DNA of 11,627 nt, from the NCBI GenBank assembly GCA_003454335.1, contig DMKK01000152.1, positions 1 to 11,627 of the forward strand. The letters are read 5' to 3'. A program made the translations under genes and the position numbers. The notes beneath the pieces were generated by a model. The model saw only the letters and a program-made list of their open reading frames with translations. It was not told where the DNA came from and did no database searches. Below, one piece after another: positions 1-6,116 of the stretch. Position 1 is the first letter of the stretch. Each line of letters opens with the position of its first letter. Source of the DNA: Gammaproteobacteria bacterium. GTDB lineage: Bacteria > Pseudomonadota > Gammaproteobacteria > UBA9214.

Positions 1-269
1 ATATCGATGCGAGTTGTAATCGCAACCACTATGGTTCTAACTGGGTGGTTTGCATGGGAAAATTCATTTTTATGTTTTATAACTGACTGTTAATGATGAC
101 TAATACCAGGATAACCCCTTGAGTCACCGTCCACGGAAAAGGTTCGGCCAGGACCGCTCCCCGGCTTTTATTCCACACGTTACTCAGTAAGTTATACATC
201 TGTGTAACACGATTGCTGCCACTTTTGGCGGCAGTTGTTAGATACCAACTATGATTCAATCCCTTTGGC
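1..269. other. Region downstream of glgC, no convincing gene
   Basis: No convincing gene is visible. A 60-codon minus-strand ORF (259-77) begins 10 bases after the glgC stop, with an AAGGG five bases before its ATG. Its protein has no recognisable domain, only a short hydrophobic tail, and I treat it as doubtful. A weak 5-bp hairpin (CTGCC/GGCAG, near 219-237) follows glgC but lacks a T-tract, so it is at best a poor terminator. Confidence 0.4.
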
Positions 270-1496
270 TCAATGCCCCGGGAAGCTATATCGCTTGGGT
301 ATCACCACAATGCCGTTATCCGAGACCTGGAAGCGTTGCCGATCCTGTTCCCGGTCAACACCAATGGTTTCGCCAGCAGGAACAAGCACATCCTTGTCAA
401 TAATGCAGTGCTTGACCTGCGCGCCTTCACTGATGATGACATCGTTGAACAGGATGGCATCCTCGACAATGGCATCGTCATGCACCTGTACGCCGGAGAA
501 CAGTATTGAGCGATTAACACCACCACCGGCGATAATGCTGCCGCCGGCTACAATAGAATTAACGAACACACCTTCATTGCCGGACTCCCCCGGCACAGTC
601 CTGGCCGGTGGCGTTTGTCCCTGGTAGGTGCGAATCGTCCAGTCTTGCTGGTAGAGATCAAGTGGTGGAACTGGGTCGAGCAGACTCATGCTTGCTTCAT
701 AGTAGGAATCAATGGTACCGACATCACGCCAGTAGCGATCGGGTGATACCCGGCCGCTCTCGCAACCGAAACGGTAGGCGCAGGCATTGTCTGAAGCGAT
801 CAGTGACGGCAGAATGTCATGCCCGAAATCATGGCTGGAATCAGTATTATCATGATCACGGTGCAGGGCATCCAGCAACAGTTGCCGGTTGAAGACATAA
901 ATTCCCATGGATGCCAGGGCGTGATCACTGTCATCCGGCAGCGACTTGGGCTGCTCCGGCTTTTCTGCAAAACTTACGATACATGATTCGCTGTCTACTT
1001 CCATGATGCCAAAGGCATGCGCTTCGCTGAGCAAGACCTCCATACAGGCGATGGTGACATCAGCCTGTCGTTCAATATGTGACTTGACAAGTTCTGCATA
1101 ATCCATGCGATAAATATGGTCGCCGGACAGAACCAGAATCCAGTCAGCCTCGCTGCGCTCTATCATGTACAGGTTCTGGTAGATTGCATTGGCCGTACCT
1201 GAATACCATTCACCATCCACGCGCATCTGTGGTGGTACCGGCGTAATGTATTCACCCAGTTCCGGGTTAAAAATAGACCAGCCATCACGCAGGTGCTTCT
1301 GCAGAGAGTGGGATTTGTACTGGGTAAGCACCAGCACACGGCGAATATCGGAATGCAGGCAGTTGGCAAGTGTGAAGTCAATAACGCGGTACTTGCCGCC
1401 AAACGGGACGGCCGGCTTGGCACGGTCGTTCGTCAACGGTTGCAGACGCGAGCCCACACCACCGGCGAGGATGATTGCCAGTGTCTTGTCGAGCAT
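270..1496 (-). CDS. glgC: Glucose-1-phosphate adenylyltransferase (ADP-glucose pyrophosphorylase)
   Basis: This cytoplasmic enzyme makes ADP-glucose from ATP and glucose-1-phosphate, the committed step of bacterial glycogen synthesis. The 408-residue protein is slightly shorter than E. coli GlgC (431). Visible family motifs are the nucleotidyltransferase loop GGVGSRLQPLT (12-22), AKPAVPFGGKYRVIDF (26-41), WYSGTANAIYQN (97-108), SGDHIYRMDY (124-133), FAEKP with the sugar-phosphate lysine (about 179), and YWRDVGTIDSYYEA. A left-handed beta-helix tail starts near 295, with hexapeptide-like repeats such as VQVHDDAIVEDAILF. The ATG is preceded by AGGA at a suitable distance. No other glg gene is in the window, so it stands apart from a classical glg operon. 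Upstream is a near-perfect sigma-54 promoter (1547-1562), which would put glycogen synthesis under nitrogen or other enhancer-dependent control. Function is very secure; regulation is inferred. Confidence 0.97.
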   Translation of the reverse strand: MLDKTLAIILAGGVGSRLQPLTNDRAKPAVPFGGKYRVIDFTLANCLHSDIRRVLVLTQYKSHSLQKHLRDGWSIFNPELGEYITPVPPQMRVDGEWYSGTANAIYQNLYMIERSEADWILVLSGDHIYRMDYAELVKSHIERQADVTIACMEVLLSEAHAFGIMEVDSESCIVSFAEKPEQPKSLPDDSDHALASMGIYVFNRQLLLDALHRDHDNTDSSHDFGHDILPSLIASDNACAYRFGCESGRVSPDRYWRDVGTIDSYYEASMSLLDPVPPLDLYQQDWTIRTYQGQTPPARTVPGESGNEGVFVNSIVAGGSIIAGGGVNRSILFSGVQVHDDAIVEDAILFNDVIISEGAQVKHCIIDKDVLVPAGETIGVDREQDRQRFQVSDNGIVVIPKRYSFPGH

Positions 1497-1546
1497 GTTA
1501 AAAATCCTGGCAGTTGTACAAGTCAGTGTTCATGTATTGTTTATTC

Positions 1547-1562
1547 AGCAATTACCGTGCCA
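1547..1562 (-). promoter_or_regulatory. Sigma-54 (-24/-12) promoter of glgC
   Basis: The minus strand reads TGGCACGGTAATTGCT, which fits the consensus TGGCACGR-N3-TTGCW at every constrained position, with GG and GC exactly 10 bases apart. The predicted start is near 1536, giving a leader of about 40 bases before the glgC ATG. It is the best consensus match of the five sigma-54 sites in the window. Confidence 0.82.
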
Positions 1563-1626
1563 GCCATAGCAGCTCCACATTACTGCAGTTCTGGCAATTC
1601 ATGATGCAATTCAGCGTGTGGTATAT

Positions 1627-1641
1627 GCACCAACACAGGAA
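1627..1641 (-). promoter_or_regulatory. NtrC-like half-site upstream of glgC
   Basis: On the plus strand this is GCAC-N7-GGAA; read on the minus strand it contains TTGGTGCAT, a good NtrC half-site, while the other half is poor. It is noted because its centre (1634) lies 73.5 bp from the -24 GG, the same distance as the perfect dyads at nrtA and the FNT gene. The half-site alone would be weak evidence. Confidence 0.4.
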
Positions 1642-1644
1642 ACA

Positions 1645-1659
1645 CCAATCCCTGATTGG
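1645..1659. repeat. Inverted repeat CCAATC-N3-GATTGG
   Basis: A perfect 6-bp inverted repeat with a 3-base spacer sits about 90 bp upstream of the glgC -24 element, beside the NtrC-like half-site. It is positioned like an activator operator, but no known regulator can be named. A second small palindrome, ACACAGATGTGT, lies at 1693-1704. Confidence 0.35.
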
Positions 1660-1734
1660 GTGATATTAGTGCATAATCTAATAGAATGTCCTACACAGAT
1701 GTGTCTGTCGACAAGTTGCAGGATGCTCACTTCC

Positions 1735-2676
1735 CTAGAATCGGCAGGTGGTCTCACCGCCCTTTTCAATCCAGCCGTGAATCATCTTCTTCGTAGTAAA
1801 GCCGCTGGAACACTTGCCATCCCTGTCGATGACAATGACGCCGCCGCGTCCCTTCACCTTGCGCACCAGGTACTCGATGCCGGCTGCTGTTGCCTGTTTT
1901 GCATCCAAGTCTTTCATCAACATGAAATCCGAGATGGTTTTCGAAATAACGGTGCGCATAAAATCCTCGCCGAAACCGGTCGCGGACACCGCACAGGTCT
2001 CGTTGTCTGCATAAACACCGGCACCCACAATCGGTGAATCACCGACACGGCCCATGCGCTTGTTAACAATGCCACCGGTTGACGTTGCAGCAGCCAGGTT
2101 GCCTTTCGGGTCACGTGCGATAGCGCCGATGGTGCCGTATTTCTGGTCCTCGGAGTCTTCCTCGGTATCATCATGGTCGAGCATGACCTTGTGTTTCAAA
2201 CGTGCCTTGCGTAGCTGTTCCACGCGGTCAGCTGTATAGAAATAATCTTCGGGCACACGCTCCATGCCACAATGGTCGGCAAAGCGCATCGCGCCCTCGG
2301 AAATGAGCATGACATGCTCACTCTCCGTCATGACAAGGCGTGCGAGCTGGACCGGGTTGGCAATATTGTCGACGGCAGCGATGGCACCGGCCGACAGGTC
2401 ACGGCCATCCATGATAGCCGCATCCATCTCGACCTTGCCGTTTTCATTCAGCACCGAACCACAACCGGCATTGAAGGCCGGGTCGTCTTCCAGCAGGGAT
2501 GCGCAGGCTTCTACCGCCTGCAGCGCCGAACCACCCAGTTCCATGACATCACGACCATGCTCGAGGATTCTGCGAATACTTTCGAGGTAACGAAATGCGA
2601 TCTTGTCATCCTTGACGTTATCAAGCGCACCAGCACCACCATGCACCATCAGGGAATACGTGTCGGGGGCGTTCAC
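1735..2676 (-). CDS. Isoaspartyl peptidase / plant-type L-asparaginase (Ntn-hydrolase, family T2)
   Basis: This enzyme family hydrolyses beta-aspartyl (isoaspartyl) peptides and L-asparagine, releasing aspartate. The precursor is cleaved to alpha and beta chains. Here the cut should fall between Gly181 and Thr182 in KYGTIGAIARD, making Thr182 the nucleophile; a charged linker rich in D and E (about 168-178) precedes it, as is usual. Other family motifs are MVHGGAGAL (10-18), FNAGCGSVLNENG (68-80), the MD-A-IMDG segment (84-91), TSTGG (198-202), GRVGDSPIVGAG (209-220) and the TGFGE segment (233-237). Length (313) fits the family. The only upstream start is GTG, one codon after an in-frame TAA, and no Shine-Dalgarno sequence is obvious. 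The gene follows the ATP-grasp gene by 75 bases and is probably co-transcribed from the sigma-54 promoter at 3907-3922. Family is certain; the physiological substrate (asparagine or a beta-aspartyl product of the neighbour) is not. Confidence 0.93.
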   Translation of the reverse strand: MNAPDTYSLMVHGGAGALDNVKDDKIAFRYLESIRRILEHGRDVMELGGSALQAVEACASLLEDDPAFNAGCGSVLNENGKVEMDAAIMDGRDLSAGAIAAVDNIANPVQLARLVMTESEHVMLISEGAMRFADHCGMERVPEDYFYTADRVEQLRKARLKHKVMLDHDDTEEDSEDQKYGTIGAIARDPKGNLAAATSTGGIVNKRMGRVGDSPIVGAGVYADNETCAVSATGFGEDFMRTVISKTISDFMLMKDLDAKQATAAGIEYLVRKVKGRGGVIVIDRDGKCSSGFTTKKMIHGWIEKGGETTCRF

Positions 2677-2707
2677 GGGTTAATCAGGTCGTTAATTTTC
2701 ACCCGTG
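2674..2707 (-). promoter_or_regulatory. Inverted repeat enclosing the GTG start of the asparaginase gene
   Basis: CACGGGT (2674-2680) and ACCCGTG (2701-2707) are perfect 7-bp complements separated by 20 bases. On the transcript the 3' arm contains the GTG start codon, so the hairpin would sequester it. An inner TTAA/TTAA pair could extend the structure. With no clear ribosome-binding site, this could limit translation or couple it to the upstream gene. The role is inference. Confidence 0.4.
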
Positions 2708-2751
2708 CATTGTCACACATCGGCAAACAGAATACCTGAAAATGAAGCTTG

Positions 2752-3867
2752 CTATAATCGATACCGTAACTCGTTAGCGAGCACTTCCTGGTAGTCCGGG
2801 GACCCTGCCAGCAACAGCACAAGCTTGCCCAGCAGAATGGTTCCCCAGTTAACGATGACAAGCCCTTCCCCGGTTTTCATATCGAACTCGAGGTCACTGA
2901 TATCCAGGTCGGAGAGTTTCCGGTAGCCGGTTTTGAAGGTCATCGCACTCCATTCCGGAATATCCAGTTTCTGTGCTATCACGGTCGGATAGGAGGCACC
3001 ATTGAACCTCGGGTTGCACTCAACCGCCGTGTAGCGGACACCCTCAGGCGTTTCAACCACTGCGAGGTCAAAGGCGAAGATACCCTTCATACCCCGCTCC
3101 TTGAGCCACAGGGCCATCGGCTCGATGGACTCCCATGGCTCATGGCTGGCCGGAAAACGGTTTCCCTGGTGAGCGCAGCCATCAAGTATTTGCTCGCTCA
3201 CAGCCAGGCGTACAAGACAGTTGTCGACAACACGATACTGTACGTTGAGAAATACATCGGTTTTGATTTCTTCCTGCAGTTGTACAGGCACATCGCTTTT
3301 GAATTCCTGCATCGCATCACGCAGCTCTTCGCGATTGGCACAGCGATAGATGCCGACACCGGAAACCGACACCGCTGCCTTCAGATAGCAGGGCATATTG
3401 AACGAAATGATGTCCATCTCGGTAATGTGATCCACGCCGGCATAGCACCGCGTCTCCGGAACATCGATCCCCAGCTCCTCCGCCAGCGCCATGAAATTGT
3501 TTTTCGAGTTGATGTACTCGACTGCCTCCAGCCACTCCGGGTCGTTCCAGACCTTGCATTCCGCCGGTCCGAAGTAAAACACGGAGGGTTTGTAGCCCGC
3601 ATGTACAGCCAGTTGTTTCCGGCTCAGATCCCAGATCACGCTTTCGCTGTGCTTCAGTCCGATGCGGCGATAATGGCTTGAAATATGTTTCCACAGGGGC
3701 TTGAGTTCCGGGTGCAGCTGGATGAAATCATCCGGGTCGCTCAGCCCCAGCGCACGCCCCGAATAAAGATCATTGCCGGCAACGCCATCCGCGGTGCAAT
3801 GCATGATGTCGTGATTAACAATGTAGCGTCCTGCAGGCAGGTAACCGTGACTGGTACGGGTAGACAT
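2752..3867 (-). CDS. ATP-grasp domain carboxylate-amine/thiol ligase, substrate unknown
   Basis: ATP-grasp enzymes activate a carboxylate as an acyl phosphate and join it to an amine or thiol. In this 371-residue protein an N-terminal part (1-115) without a recognised motif precedes the ATP-grasp core. The core shows INSKNNFMALAEELGIDVPE (119-138, the NDK-x-LL-x-GIPVPET type segment), a lysine plus glycine-loop KAAVSVSGVGIYR (163-175), an adenine-region acidic stretch VQLQEEI (195-201), and the metal-binding ECNPRFNG (283-290) with E283, N285 and R287. The fold is therefore intact and probably active. GAGGA six bases before the ATG supports the start. It lies about 30 bases behind a sigma-54 promoter and 75 bases ahead of an isoaspartyl peptidase gene, which suggests the two act on related amide or peptide compounds. 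It is too short for, and lacks the Mur-ligase half of, cyanophycin synthetase. The product is unknown. Confidence 0.85.
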   Translation of the reverse strand: MSTRTSHGYLPAGRYIVNHDIMHCTADGVAGNDLYSGRALGLSDPDDFIQLHPELKPLWKHISSHYRRIGLKHSESVIWDLSRKQLAVHAGYKPSVFYFGPAECKVWNDPEWLEAVEYINSKNNFMALAEELGIDVPETRCYAGVDHITEMDIISFNMPCYLKAAVSVSGVGIYRCANREELRDAMQEFKSDVPVQLQEEIKTDVFLNVQYRVVDNCLVRLAVSEQILDGCAHQGNRFPASHEPWESIEPMALWLKERGMKGIFAFDLAVVETPEGVRYTAVECNPRFNGASYPTVIAQKLDIPEWSAMTFKTGYRKLSDLDISDLEFDMKTGEGLVIVNWGTILLGKLVLLLAGSPDYQEVLANELRYRL

Positions 3868-3906
3868 GGCACGTCCTCAAAGAGAAATAATCACATCTGT
3901 TTACTA

Positions 3907-3922
3907 AGCAGATTTGGTGCCA
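3907..3922 (-). promoter_or_regulatory. Sigma-54 promoter of the ATP-grasp/asparaginase genes
   Basis: The minus strand reads TGGCACCAAATCTGCT: TGGCAC at -24 and TGCT at -12, with the exact GG-N10-GC spacing. It differs by only three bases from the nrtA promoter (TGGCACGGAATCTGCT). The predicted start near 3896 leaves a 29-base leader with a good ribosome-binding site. Confidence 0.78.
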
Positions 3923-3956
3923 ACCTGACACCCTATATAAATCATCAGCTTATAAA

Positions 3957-3978
3957 CCCGGGCGAACGATTGATGCCC
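3957..3978 (-). terminator. Weak hairpin after the PDC sensor gene
   Basis: On the minus strand CGGGC pairs with GCCCG around an 11-base loop, followed by GGTTTAT. The position, between the PDC sensor gene and the ATP-grasp promoter, suits a terminator, but the stem is short and the T-run is poor. Confidence 0.3.
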
Positions 3979-3987
3979 GCTTGTAAT

Positions 3988-4000
3988 GCACAGTCACTGC
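3988..4000 (-). promoter_or_regulatory. Degenerate NtrC-like dyad upstream of the ATP-grasp gene
   Basis: GCAC-N5-CTGC (plus strand) is a compressed version of the GCAC-N7-GTGC dyad. Its centre (3994) is 73.5 bp from the -24 GG at 3920-3921, the same offset as at nrtA and the FNT gene. A perfect 12-bp palindrome CAGTGCGCACTG follows at 4015-4026. Without the shared spacing I would not report it. Confidence 0.3.
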
Positions 4001-4053
4001 TGATTGAACCACTACAGTGCGCACTGGAACCCGGTTATTCCTGATATTTTGTT

Positions 4054-5031
4054 TTAACCCGCCTGCAGGGATGGTTCGCACAGCACCACGGACCCGCCAC
4101 TCCAGAACTCCGGTCCCTTGTCCATGAATTCGTCGAACTTCATGTAATGGGTTCCATCACAGGAAAAAATCAGACCGACCTTGCCATTGATTACGTTCAG
4201 TGAGGCGGCGCGCAGATAGATGGTGTTATCGATAAACCGCAGCATGGTGAACCGATCCAGGATGTCTCTGACCGCTTGTCGAGGAACCACAGCCTCATCG
4301 GGATAGGATGTTGCCGTATAAGCGAGGCACACAGACGGATTCAGAATCTCATCCAGCACATGCACTCGATAATGATAGGGCTTATCAACACGCCAAAGGG
4401 TTGCTCGCGAACTCGAATAATGAATCTTGGCATGGAAGACACTGCGCGCACAGATCAGTTCTTCGATGATAGGCACAACGTCCCCGATCTTCTCATCCAA
4501 CGGACTGGTCACATGTTCCTGTGAAAACAGGGCACCGCGAATCGCCGGGTCGCCGCGTATCTGCCGCCACGCCTCGGACTCGGGCTCGGGAACCGGCATG
4601 CTGGGCAGGTTGCGCAACTCAAAGTCCACCGCAATAAAACCGAAAGGCCTGTTGGCAGGACCGACGTTCTGCAATGCAGTAATGCAGGGCCTTGAAGTTA
4701 TCCGACTCAGATAAACATCTGAAAGTACCATGCCCGTGAACGGTAATGAGGTAATCAGATAGGGACGATCTGTTAAATTCTGTCCCTTGAAAGACGGATC
4801 CGTTCCTGTGCGCGAAATATTGGCACTTCTCTGCTGCCCGTTGACATCCACAGCATATATCAGCCCACACAGCGGGATACTAGAAAGGCCGTCCTGCAGG
4901 ACCGCATTCAGGCGTTCGTCGTTAAACCATACCCTGATACAACGCCTCGACAAGTCTCGCAGCGGTTGTCTTAATCGTTTCTCCAGGAAATGCCGTTGCT
5001 GCTGTATGGATTGTCTGAGCCACCCAACCAT
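4054..5031 (-). CDS. PDC/Cache sensor-domain protein without output domain
   Basis: The first half resembles the extracellular PDC (dCache) ligand-binding fold: an N-terminal helix (about 5-40), then a beta-rich segment LCGLIYAVDVNGQQRSANIS (55-74), GQNLTDRPYL (84-93), a GMVLSDVYLS segment (101-110), RPCITALQNV (115-124), and FGFIAVDFEL (131-140). The DRPYL and LSDVYLS pieces are the usual PDC landmarks. Residues 145-326 match nothing I recognise. There is no hydrophobic segment long enough for a membrane anchor, no signal peptide, and no kinase, GGDEF or methyl-accepting domain, so it looks like a soluble, cytoplasmic stand-alone sensor. Two ATGs are adjacent (5034 and 5031); AGGGGG sits seven bases before the second, which I prefer. 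It is transcribed toward the ATP-grasp gene but separated from it by about 190 bases with their own promoter. The ligand is unknown. Confidence 0.75.
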   Translation of the reverse strand: MVGWLRQSIQQQRHFLEKRLRQPLRDLSRRCIRVWFNDERLNAVLQDGLSSIPLCGLIYAVDVNGQQRSANISRTGTDPSFKGQNLTDRPYLITSLPFTGMVLSDVYLSRITSRPCITALQNVGPANRPFGFIAVDFELRNLPSMPVPEPESEAWRQIRGDPAIRGALFSQEHVTSPLDEKIGDVVPIIEELICARSVFHAKIHYSSSRATLWRVDKPYHYRVHVLDEILNPSVCLAYTATSYPDEAVVPRQAVRDILDRFTMLRFIDNTIYLRAASLNVINGKVGLIFSCDGTHYMKFDEFMDKGPEFWSGGSVVLCEPSLQAG

Positions 5032-5254
5032 CATCGCACCCCCTGCAATGAGCCTTCTGACATAGAGTGAATCCCGTCACCTGTTTGCACACCGCACAGC
5101 AAGGTGATCAACACGGACCCATGAACTACGTAATGCAACAACTACGCCAATCACTGACATTCCATACCTGCCTGATATACAAAGATATTGCGAAAGCGCA
5201 CGTTTGGCGCCCGCTTTAAAAAGGTACAAACATCGTGCAACTGGCCCTGAAACT

Positions 5255-5269
5255 GCGCTTACCTGGTGC
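5255..5269 (+). promoter_or_regulatory. NtrC-like dyad, one mismatch, distal to the small-ORF promoter
   Basis: GCGC-N7-GTGC (TGCGCTTACCTGGTGCA with flanks) differs from the NtrC core by one base. It lies about 250 bp upstream of the sigma-54 promoter at 5511. That is farther than the other sites in the window, though enhancer action at that range is known. The link to that promoter is tentative. Confidence 0.35.
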
Positions 5270-5297
5270 AGCCGGATTGGTGAAACACTGCATAATT

Positions 5298-5318
5298 CAG
5301 GGTGCACTTTCGACCCTG
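5298..5318. repeat. Inverted repeat CAGGGT-N9-ACCCTG
   Basis: A perfect 6-bp inverted repeat lies in the intergenic region, 190 bp before the sigma-54 promoter. It could be an operator or a hairpin; nothing in the sequence decides which. Confidence 0.3.
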
Positions 5319-5510
5319 GCAATCGCCACTGCTGCGTTACTTCCTGCACTGCCATGTAAAATTTGCACCAGCCTGCGCCGTAAAATGAACAAAAAGCGCC
5401 AAGCCTGTGCATCAAGCCCCCCCGCGACGTCGCTACGGCCATGCAGCACCTATTGCAATTACATTGATATATCAACAAGTAACATTATTTATTCGCTTTA
5501 TTATAAATAT

Positions 5511-5526
5511 TGGCACATAGCTTGCC
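5511..5526 (+). promoter_or_regulatory. Sigma-54 promoter of the small membrane-protein cluster
   Basis: TGGCACATAGCTTGCC has a full TGGCAC at -24 and TTGC at -12, with the exact GG-N10-GC spacing. A T before the element also fits the consensus. The predicted start is near 5537, about 50 bases before the first small ORF. No other gene on this strand could use it before the convergent nrtD. Confidence 0.78.
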
Positions 5527-5586
5527 TCCTTAGTACATGGAAATACTCTTGTAGTTAATTGTGCACAGCCACTGGAGATATTAACT

Positions 5587-5661
5587 ATGGACCGGGAAGC
5601 AAGAGTGAAGCCAGTGACACAAGGACGTCATGCAAGCATGTTTATATCCAGCAATGAATGA
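5587..5661 (+). CDS. Possible 24-residue leader peptide
   Basis: This 24-codon ORF is the first after the sigma-54 start. It has GGAG nine bases before its ATG and encodes a basic, hydrophilic peptide beginning MDREARVKPVTQ. Its TGA overlaps the start of the next ORF (ATGAATGA), the arrangement expected for translational coupling; the next ORF has no ribosome-binding site of its own. Its 3' part lies in repeat A (5614-5650), whose second copy has a 2-base length difference. So the peptide sequence is not what the duplication preserves. It may be a coupling leader rather than a functional peptide. Confidence 0.35.
   Translation: MDREARVKPVTQGRHASMFISSNE
5614..5650 (+). repeat. Repeat A, upstream of the 35-residue ORF
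   Basis: This 37-base unit (starting GTGACAC, ending TTATATCCA) recurs at 5767-5801 with three transitions and a 2-base length difference. It contains the small hairpin CATG-CAAG-CATG. Each copy ends just before a small membrane-protein ORF. Confidence 0.7.
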
Positions 5662-5761
5662 TGATTTTTTAATGTGCCTGCTGGGCTCATTGGTGATGCT
5701 TGTCATGATGGCATGCGTGCCACTGGTTTTATATTGGTTATGGACTGGACAGCCAGGCTGA
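5654..5761 (+). CDS. 35-residue single-span membrane protein, unknown function
   Basis: This ORF encodes MNDDFLMCLLGSLVMLVMMA followed by a CVPLVLYWLWTGQPG tail: a short acidic N-terminus, one long hydrophobic stretch (5-30) with aromatic W/Y residues at its end, and a brief polar tail. This is the layout of a small single-pass inner-membrane protein. It has no clear ribosome-binding site, but its start overlaps the stop of the preceding ORF by eight bases, so translational coupling is likely. It lies between the two copies of the repeat and upstream of a second small membrane protein, in a unit with its own sigma-54 promoter. I recognise no family. Confidence 0.5.
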   Translation: MNDDFLMCLLGSLVMLVMMACVPLVLYWLWTGQPG

Positions 5762-5766
5762 CGCCT

Positions 5767-5801
5767 GTGACACACACGTCATGTAAGCGTGCTTATATCC
5801 A
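5767..5801 (+). repeat. Repeat B, upstream of the 75-residue ORF
   Basis: This is the second copy of the unit at 5614-5650. Its hairpin becomes CATG-TAAG-CGTG, where one substitution gives a U-G wobble instead of breaking the stem. This is weak evidence that RNA structure matters. Confidence 0.7.
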
Positions 5802-5829
5802 TAAGCATGGATGTGTAACCGGAGGTTCT

Positions 5830-6057
5830 ATGATGGAATATTTAAACCTGCTCAAGAAGCGGGCACGCAAATGCCCTTTCGCCTACTTTTTAAAAATACT
5901 GGTTCTGCTGCTGTTCGCCTTTGCGCTCGGAATCGCGGTGTTTTTCCAGCAATCCATGTCAATCCATGAATATGCCGGACTGGTCATTGCCATTGGCTAT
6001 GTCGCCATACTGGCTCTTGTTACCAACAGAAACTGCAGACTGAACATTTGCGAATAA
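5830..6057 (+). CDS. 75-residue two-span membrane protein, unknown function
   Basis: The protein has a basic N-terminal stretch (KKRARK, 9-14), a first hydrophobic segment (about 18-39, LKILVLLLFAFALGIAVFF), a short loop with QQSMSIHEYA, a second hydrophobic segment (about 49-64) and a polar tail with two cysteines (69 and 74). The positive-inside pattern suggests both ends face the cytoplasm. GGAGG lies four bases before the first ATG and seven before the second, and both ATGs are usable. The ORF could extend upstream through repeat B to 5674, but the strong ribosome-binding site makes the short form more likely. It ends about 60 bases before the convergent nrtD stop. It matches no family I know; a nitrogen-stress role is inferred only from promoter and place. 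Confidence 0.7.
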   Translation: MMEYLNLLKKRARKCPFAYFLKILVLLLFAFALGIAVFFQQSMSIHEYAGLVIAIGYVAILALVTNRNCRLNICE

Positions 6058-6061
6058 CAGC

Positions 6062-6111
6062 CTGGCGGGCCCTGCCTCATGCAGTGTCCCGCCCGGCCAA
6101 TTGCTGGCCGC
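6062..6111. terminator. Two hairpins between convergent genes
   Basis: GGCGGG pairs with CCCGCC (6064-6093 region) with an inner CTGC/GCAG stem. Next to it CGGCCA pairs with TGGCCG (6095-6110) around a 5-base loop. They lie between the small-ORF cluster and nrtD, which converge. Neither has a T-tract, so they are candidate bidirectional terminators or mRNA-end stabilisers rather than classical intrinsic terminators. Confidence 0.45.
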
Positions 6112-6116
6112 TACAT

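Larger units (their letters stand above)
5032..5586. other. Intergenic region with control sites for the small-ORF cluster
   Basis: This stretch separates the divergent PDC gene and the small-ORF cluster. Overlapping ORFs on both strands (5478-5077 minus, 5235-5558 plus) show no domain, run across the sigma-54 promoter and are probably spurious. Visible signals are a one-mismatch NtrC-like dyad (5255-5269), an inverted repeat CAGGGT-N9-ACCCTG (5298-5318), and the sigma-54 promoter (5511-5526). The 5460-5520 part is notably A+T rich. Confidence 0.6.

Noticed and set aside
77..259. 60-codon minus-strand ORF just after glgC
   Set aside because: A passable ribosome-binding site exists, but the protein resembles no family and could be chance; described in the region entry only.
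2752..3867. ATP-grasp protein as cyanophycin synthetase
   Set aside because: It is far too short and lacks the Mur-ligase half and its ATP-binding loop; only the general ATP-grasp chemistry is shared.
5198..5215. Possible sigma-54 element for the PDC sensor gene (minus strand)
   Set aside because: Spacing is right, but -24 reads GGGCGC and -12 reads GTGC, too far from consensus compared with the other five.
5077..5478. 133-codon minus-strand ORF
   Set aside because: No domain, cysteine-rich random-looking sequence, and it overlaps likely control sites for the plus-strand cluster.
5235..5558. 107-codon plus-strand ORF
   Set aside because: GTG start, no recognisable domain, and it reads through the sigma-54 promoter at 5511.
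5674..5829. Upstream extension of the 75-residue protein
   Set aside because: The internal start at 5830 has a strong ribosome-binding site, and the extension runs through repeat B and the 35-residue ORF in another frame.
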